This document shows positions 6,244-8,018 of a stretch of 8,018 nt of DNA, one piece after another. The notes under the pieces are model-generated. The model did no database searches, was not told where the DNA came from, and saw only the letters and a program-made list of their open reading frames with translations. The position numbers were made by a program, and so were the translations under genes. The stretch is taken from positions 1 to 8,018 of the forward strand of contig CAZPUJ010000039.1 in the NCBI GenBank assembly GCA_964589725.1, given 5' to 3'. Source of the stretch: CAYSHJ01 sp964589725 (GTDB lineage: Bacteria > Planctomycetota > Planctomycetia > Planctomycetales > Planctomycetaceae). Within the stretch, counting starts at the first letter, position 1. The number at the start of each line of letters is the position of its first letter.

Positions 6244-6263
6244 CACTTGGTGCATCGTTCGGG

Positions 6264-7547
6264 TTAGGTCGCGGCGCGCGGAGGTGCCGGGCTTCCCTTG
6301 GCAAAAGGCCAGTCCACCGCTTCGTAGGCGACCGCCAGTTGCGGGGTTTCCAGCCGGCGGTTCTTGTCGGCGAGGCTGTGCAGGGCGGCATCGAGAATGC
6401 CAGTCGTCAGCAGCGTTCGTTCCACAGGGTAGGCGGGCTTGCCGATGTGGAACATGTGCTCGACGGCGCGCAGGAGATGCTCGAAGTGACCGAACGGTGG
6501 GCCATCCTGCGCGATGAATGTGACGGCGAACGGTTTTTCTTTTCCCCGGACCGAGACCGCACACGAGAACTCATGGGAGAATCCGGTACCCATCGCGATG
6601 GTGGCCTTCGTGCCGTCGCGGTATTCGATGAGATAGAAGACTGCGTCCTTCGCCATTTCTTTGGGACGTGGAACTTTGCCGTTGTAGGGTGAGGGAGAGT
6701 GCTCGACGATCGCGTCGAACAAAGCCCGTGACCACCGGCCTTCTTTTTCCGCTTGCCAGATTCCATCTCCCTGGACCGACTGCACGGACTTGACGCCGGT
6801 TTCGCCACCTTTGCGACGCTCCATCAGGCATTGCATCCCTTCGATGGAATGAAAGCCGTAGCCTTCGAGCGGACCGTATCCCAGAGCGATCGCCTCGGTG
6901 ATCTCAGAACCAATCGGAACCGTCGCGGACGGGTTTCGCCACATGACTGGAACCGACGAGCCGGCCATGAACGGGATGTGCAGTTCACGAGCCGTGTCGA
7001 CCATGTGCTTCGCGTCGCTCCAGGCATACGACAGGTGCTTGTCGTTGAACACGGGGACGACTTTGTGGCACTTCTTGAACGTGGCCACGATCTCATCGAA
7101 GAACCGCCGACGCGGAAACATGACCTGTTGAGTCTCAGGCACGCTCGGATACTTGCCATGCTCACCGACGGACAGCACTCCGGCGACCGCCAGTGAGTCG
7201 GTGCCCAGCGTGAGCGCTTCGTGGATCGTTTTCGCCGTCAGAAATCCATGCTTCTTGGCGAGTGCCGCGCTGAGGTCGTTGTCGCCCACTTGATCGACAT
7301 ACATCGACACCAACTTCAGGTCCGGTCCGAGGCCGCCGTCTTGAGCCCAGCCTTCGAGCACCTTGCCCACAATGACGTCGGCGTGCGAATTCCGATGATA
7401 GACCGTGACCACGACGGCGATGGGCAGCTTCTCTCGCGGCTTCTCGTCGGCAAACAGCCGGGGGATAGGATGTGGGTTCCAGAAAGTGATCGCGGCCGAA
7501 CCGAGCGATGCCTTTAGAAAACGGCGGCGTGTCAGAGGATGGATCAT
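6264..7547 (-). CDS. Tat-exported protein with a cryptic Gfo/Idh-like fold
   Basis: Exported protein of 427 residues whose function I do not recognise outright. The N-terminus carries a twin-arginine signal (PLTRRRFLKASLGSAAITFW, 4-23). The order of segments then resembles Gfo/Idh/MocA proteins: LPIAVVVTVY (41-50) as first strand, LKLVSMYVDQ (77-86), SLAVAGVLSVGEHG (118-131), then VPVFNDKHLSYAWSDAKHMV (164-183), which reads like the family's E-K-P strand and helix with Lys170 kept. GYGFHSIEGMQCL (229-241) matches the HSIE motif of the other exported Gfo/Idh-like protein in this window. The glycine-rich nucleotide loop is missing, replaced by HRNSHAD. KPAYPVERTLLTTGILDAAL resembles the family's last helix. 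The ATG at 7547 has GGAGAA 5 bases ahead; a TTG at 7568 is less likely. The assignment is by pattern and would need structure comparison. Confidence 0.8.
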   Translation of the reverse strand: MIHPLTRRRFLKASLGSAAITFWNPHPIPRLFADEKPREKLPIAVVVTVYHRNSHADVIVGKVLEGWAQDGGLGPDLKLVSMYVDQVGDNDLSAALAKKHGFLTAKTIHEALTLGTDSLAVAGVLSVGEHGKYPSVPETQQVMFPRRRFFDEIVATFKKCHKVVPVFNDKHLSYAWSDAKHMVDTARELHIPFMAGSSVPVMWRNPSATVPIGSEITEAIALGYGPLEGYGFHSIEGMQCLMERRKGGETGVKSVQSVQGDGIWQAEKEGRWSRALFDAIVEHSPSPYNGKVPRPKEMAKDAVFYLIEYRDGTKATIAMGTGFSHEFSCAVSVRGKEKPFAVTFIAQDGPPFGHFEHLLRAVEHMFHIGKPAYPVERTLLTTGILDAALHSLADKNRRLETPQLAVAYEAVDWPFAKGSPAPPRAAT

Positions 7548-7552
7548 GGGCG

Positions 7553-7558
7553 TTCTCC
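7553..7558 (-). promoter_or_regulatory. Shine-Dalgarno supporting the 7547 ATG
   Basis: The minus strand reads GGAGAA here, 5 bases before the ATG at 7547. This favours a start that places the twin-arginine motif at residues 7-9 and rejects the upstream TTG. Confidence 0.7.
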
Positions 7559-7569
7559 GGTGCCGCAAA

Positions 7570-7699
7570 CTAACCCGAAGCGTTAGCGAGGGCGAGCGCT
7601 ACACAGAGCTTCGATCATAAGATCACTGTCGTTTATGATCACTGTCGTTTATGATCACTGTCGTTTGGAGCGCCCGCCCTCGCTCACGCTTCGGGTTAG
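7570..7699. mobile_element. MITE/REP-like element: 31-bp inverted arms around a tandem repeat
   Basis: The arm at 7570-7600 and the reverse complement of 7669-7699 agree at 29 of 31 bases. Both begin CTAACCCGAAGCGT and continue AGCGAGGGCG. The 68-base centre holds a 16-nt tandem repeat. Each arm reads through as LTRSVSEG on one strand, a peptide I remember as very common in planctomycete hypothetical proteins, so the arms are probably copies of a dispersed palindrome. The element separates the DUF1501 gene from the downstream Tat gene on the same strand, ending 17 bases from the DUF1501 stop and beginning 23 bases upstream of the Tat start. I see no clear target-site duplication. It may be a non-autonomous element or two repeats in opposite orientation. 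Confidence 0.75.
7621..7666 (+). repeat. 16-nt tandem repeat, 2.9 copies
   Basis: GATCACTGTCGTTTAT occurs exactly at 7621-7636 and 7637-7652, and its first 14 bases recur at 7653-7666. A partial GATCATAA precedes it at 7613-7620. The copies are identical, so the array is either recent or kept uniform. Each unit boundary creates TGATCA, a palindromic hexamer. It lies wholly inside the inverted-repeat element. Confidence 0.95.
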
Positions 7700-7715
7700 A
7701 GTGTGCCGCGCTGTG

Positions 7716-8018
7716 TCAGAACAATTCGTCGATCACATTGCCGTCCGGCAGAAGCGGGATGGGACGTCCCTGAAGATTGACGGCGTTCTGATTGGGGTCG
7801 ATACCGAGGTGTTTGTAGAGAGTCGCCAGCACATCGCTGGGGCTGATCGGTCGATCGGTCGGCAGGCCGCCGTCGTGACTCGACGCGCCGATGATCTGTC
7901 CCATCTTCAGACCGCCGCCTGCCAGCAGTACGCTGCCCAGTCGCGGCCAGTGTTCGCGGCCTCCGGTCAGATTGATTTTGGGCGAGCGGCCGAACTCGCC
8001 CCACACGACCAGCAGGAC
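7716..8018 (-). CDS. DUF1501 family protein, C-terminal 100 residues (5' end outside window)
   Basis: The frame is open from the right edge to a TGA-strand stop at 7716 and gives the last 100 residues of a DUF1501 (PF07394) protein. VVWGEFGRSPKINLTGGREHWP, shown here by its key residues W, GEFGR, P-I and HWP, is the family's signature near the C-terminus. VLLAGGGLKMGQIIGASSHDGG and ISPSDVLATLYKHLGID follow in the usual order, ending near LLPDGNVIDELF. Members are typically Tat-exported, about 400-480 residues, alkaline-phosphatase/sulfatase-like in fold, and often sit next to DUF1549/DUF1553 cytochrome-like proteins. Their biochemical role is not established. The signal peptide and any such partner lie beyond the right edge. 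Confidence 0.93.
   Translation of the reverse strand, partial: VLLVVWGEFGRSPKINLTGGREHWPRLGSVLLAGGGLKMGQIIGASSHDGGLPTDRPISPSDVLATLYKHLGIDPNQNAVNLQGRPIPLLPDGNVIDELF

Noticed and set aside
7613..7666. Possible CRISPR array
   Set aside because: The 16-nt units are directly adjacent with no spacers, and only about three copies exist, so it is a tandem repeat.

Overview
The window looks like chromosomal DNA of a planctomycete (Planctomycetota). The right edge carries the C-terminus of a DUF1501 protein, a family expanded in that phylum. The genes include a Sec-exported and a Tat-exported oxidoreductase-like protein and a secreted sugar-ester-type hydrolase. The gaps hold short palindromic repeats whose read-through peptides (LTRSVSEG, VVAEFARIQ, DGQECPS) I remember from planctomycete proteomes. 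The phylum call combines sequence evidence with memory; no database was searched.

Layout, left to right. Positions 1-1047 (minus) hold the N-terminal half of an FtsX/MacB-type ABC permease that runs off the left edge. Positions 1048-1438 are non-coding and contain several small dyads. Positions 1439-2359 (plus) encode a secreted alpha/beta hydrolase with a GSSAG nucleophile elbow. Positions 2360-3104 are a decay zone: a 13-bp direct repeat, the first ~29 codons of an IS transposase, and the C-terminal part of a beta-lactamase-like serine hydrolase, cut off at a REP-like hairpin. Positions 3105-4178 (minus) encode an exported Gfo/Idh/MocA-like protein in which the usual lysine-proline motif reads arginine-proline. 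A 4179-4436 leader with a clean stem-loop separates it from a divergent AbgT-family transporter (4437-6017, plus). Between that gene and the convergent 6264-7547 gene lies a perfect 24-bp inverted repeat (6176-6243) whose arms are themselves hairpins. The 6264-7547 gene (minus) encodes a Tat-exported protein that I read as a cryptic, degenerate Gfo/Idh-like fold. Upstream of it, 7570-7699 is a MITE-like element: 31-bp inverted arms around three copies of a 16-nt tandem repeat. The DUF1501 C-terminus (7716-8018, minus) closes the window.

How the genes might work together: the esterase, the two exported oxidoreductase-like proteins and the DUF1501 protein fit extracytoplasmic handling of decorated polysaccharides or other organic matter, but nothing shows a single operon. 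The AbgT transporter and the ABC permease look like independent transport functions. The most unusual content is not a gene. Three different short palindromic repeat families occupy gaps between genes, one of them at a gene-truncation scar, and two exported Gfo/Idh-like proteins have altered catalytic or cofactor motifs but share an HSIE motif. I found no CRISPR array, tRNA, rRNA or recognisable defence system.
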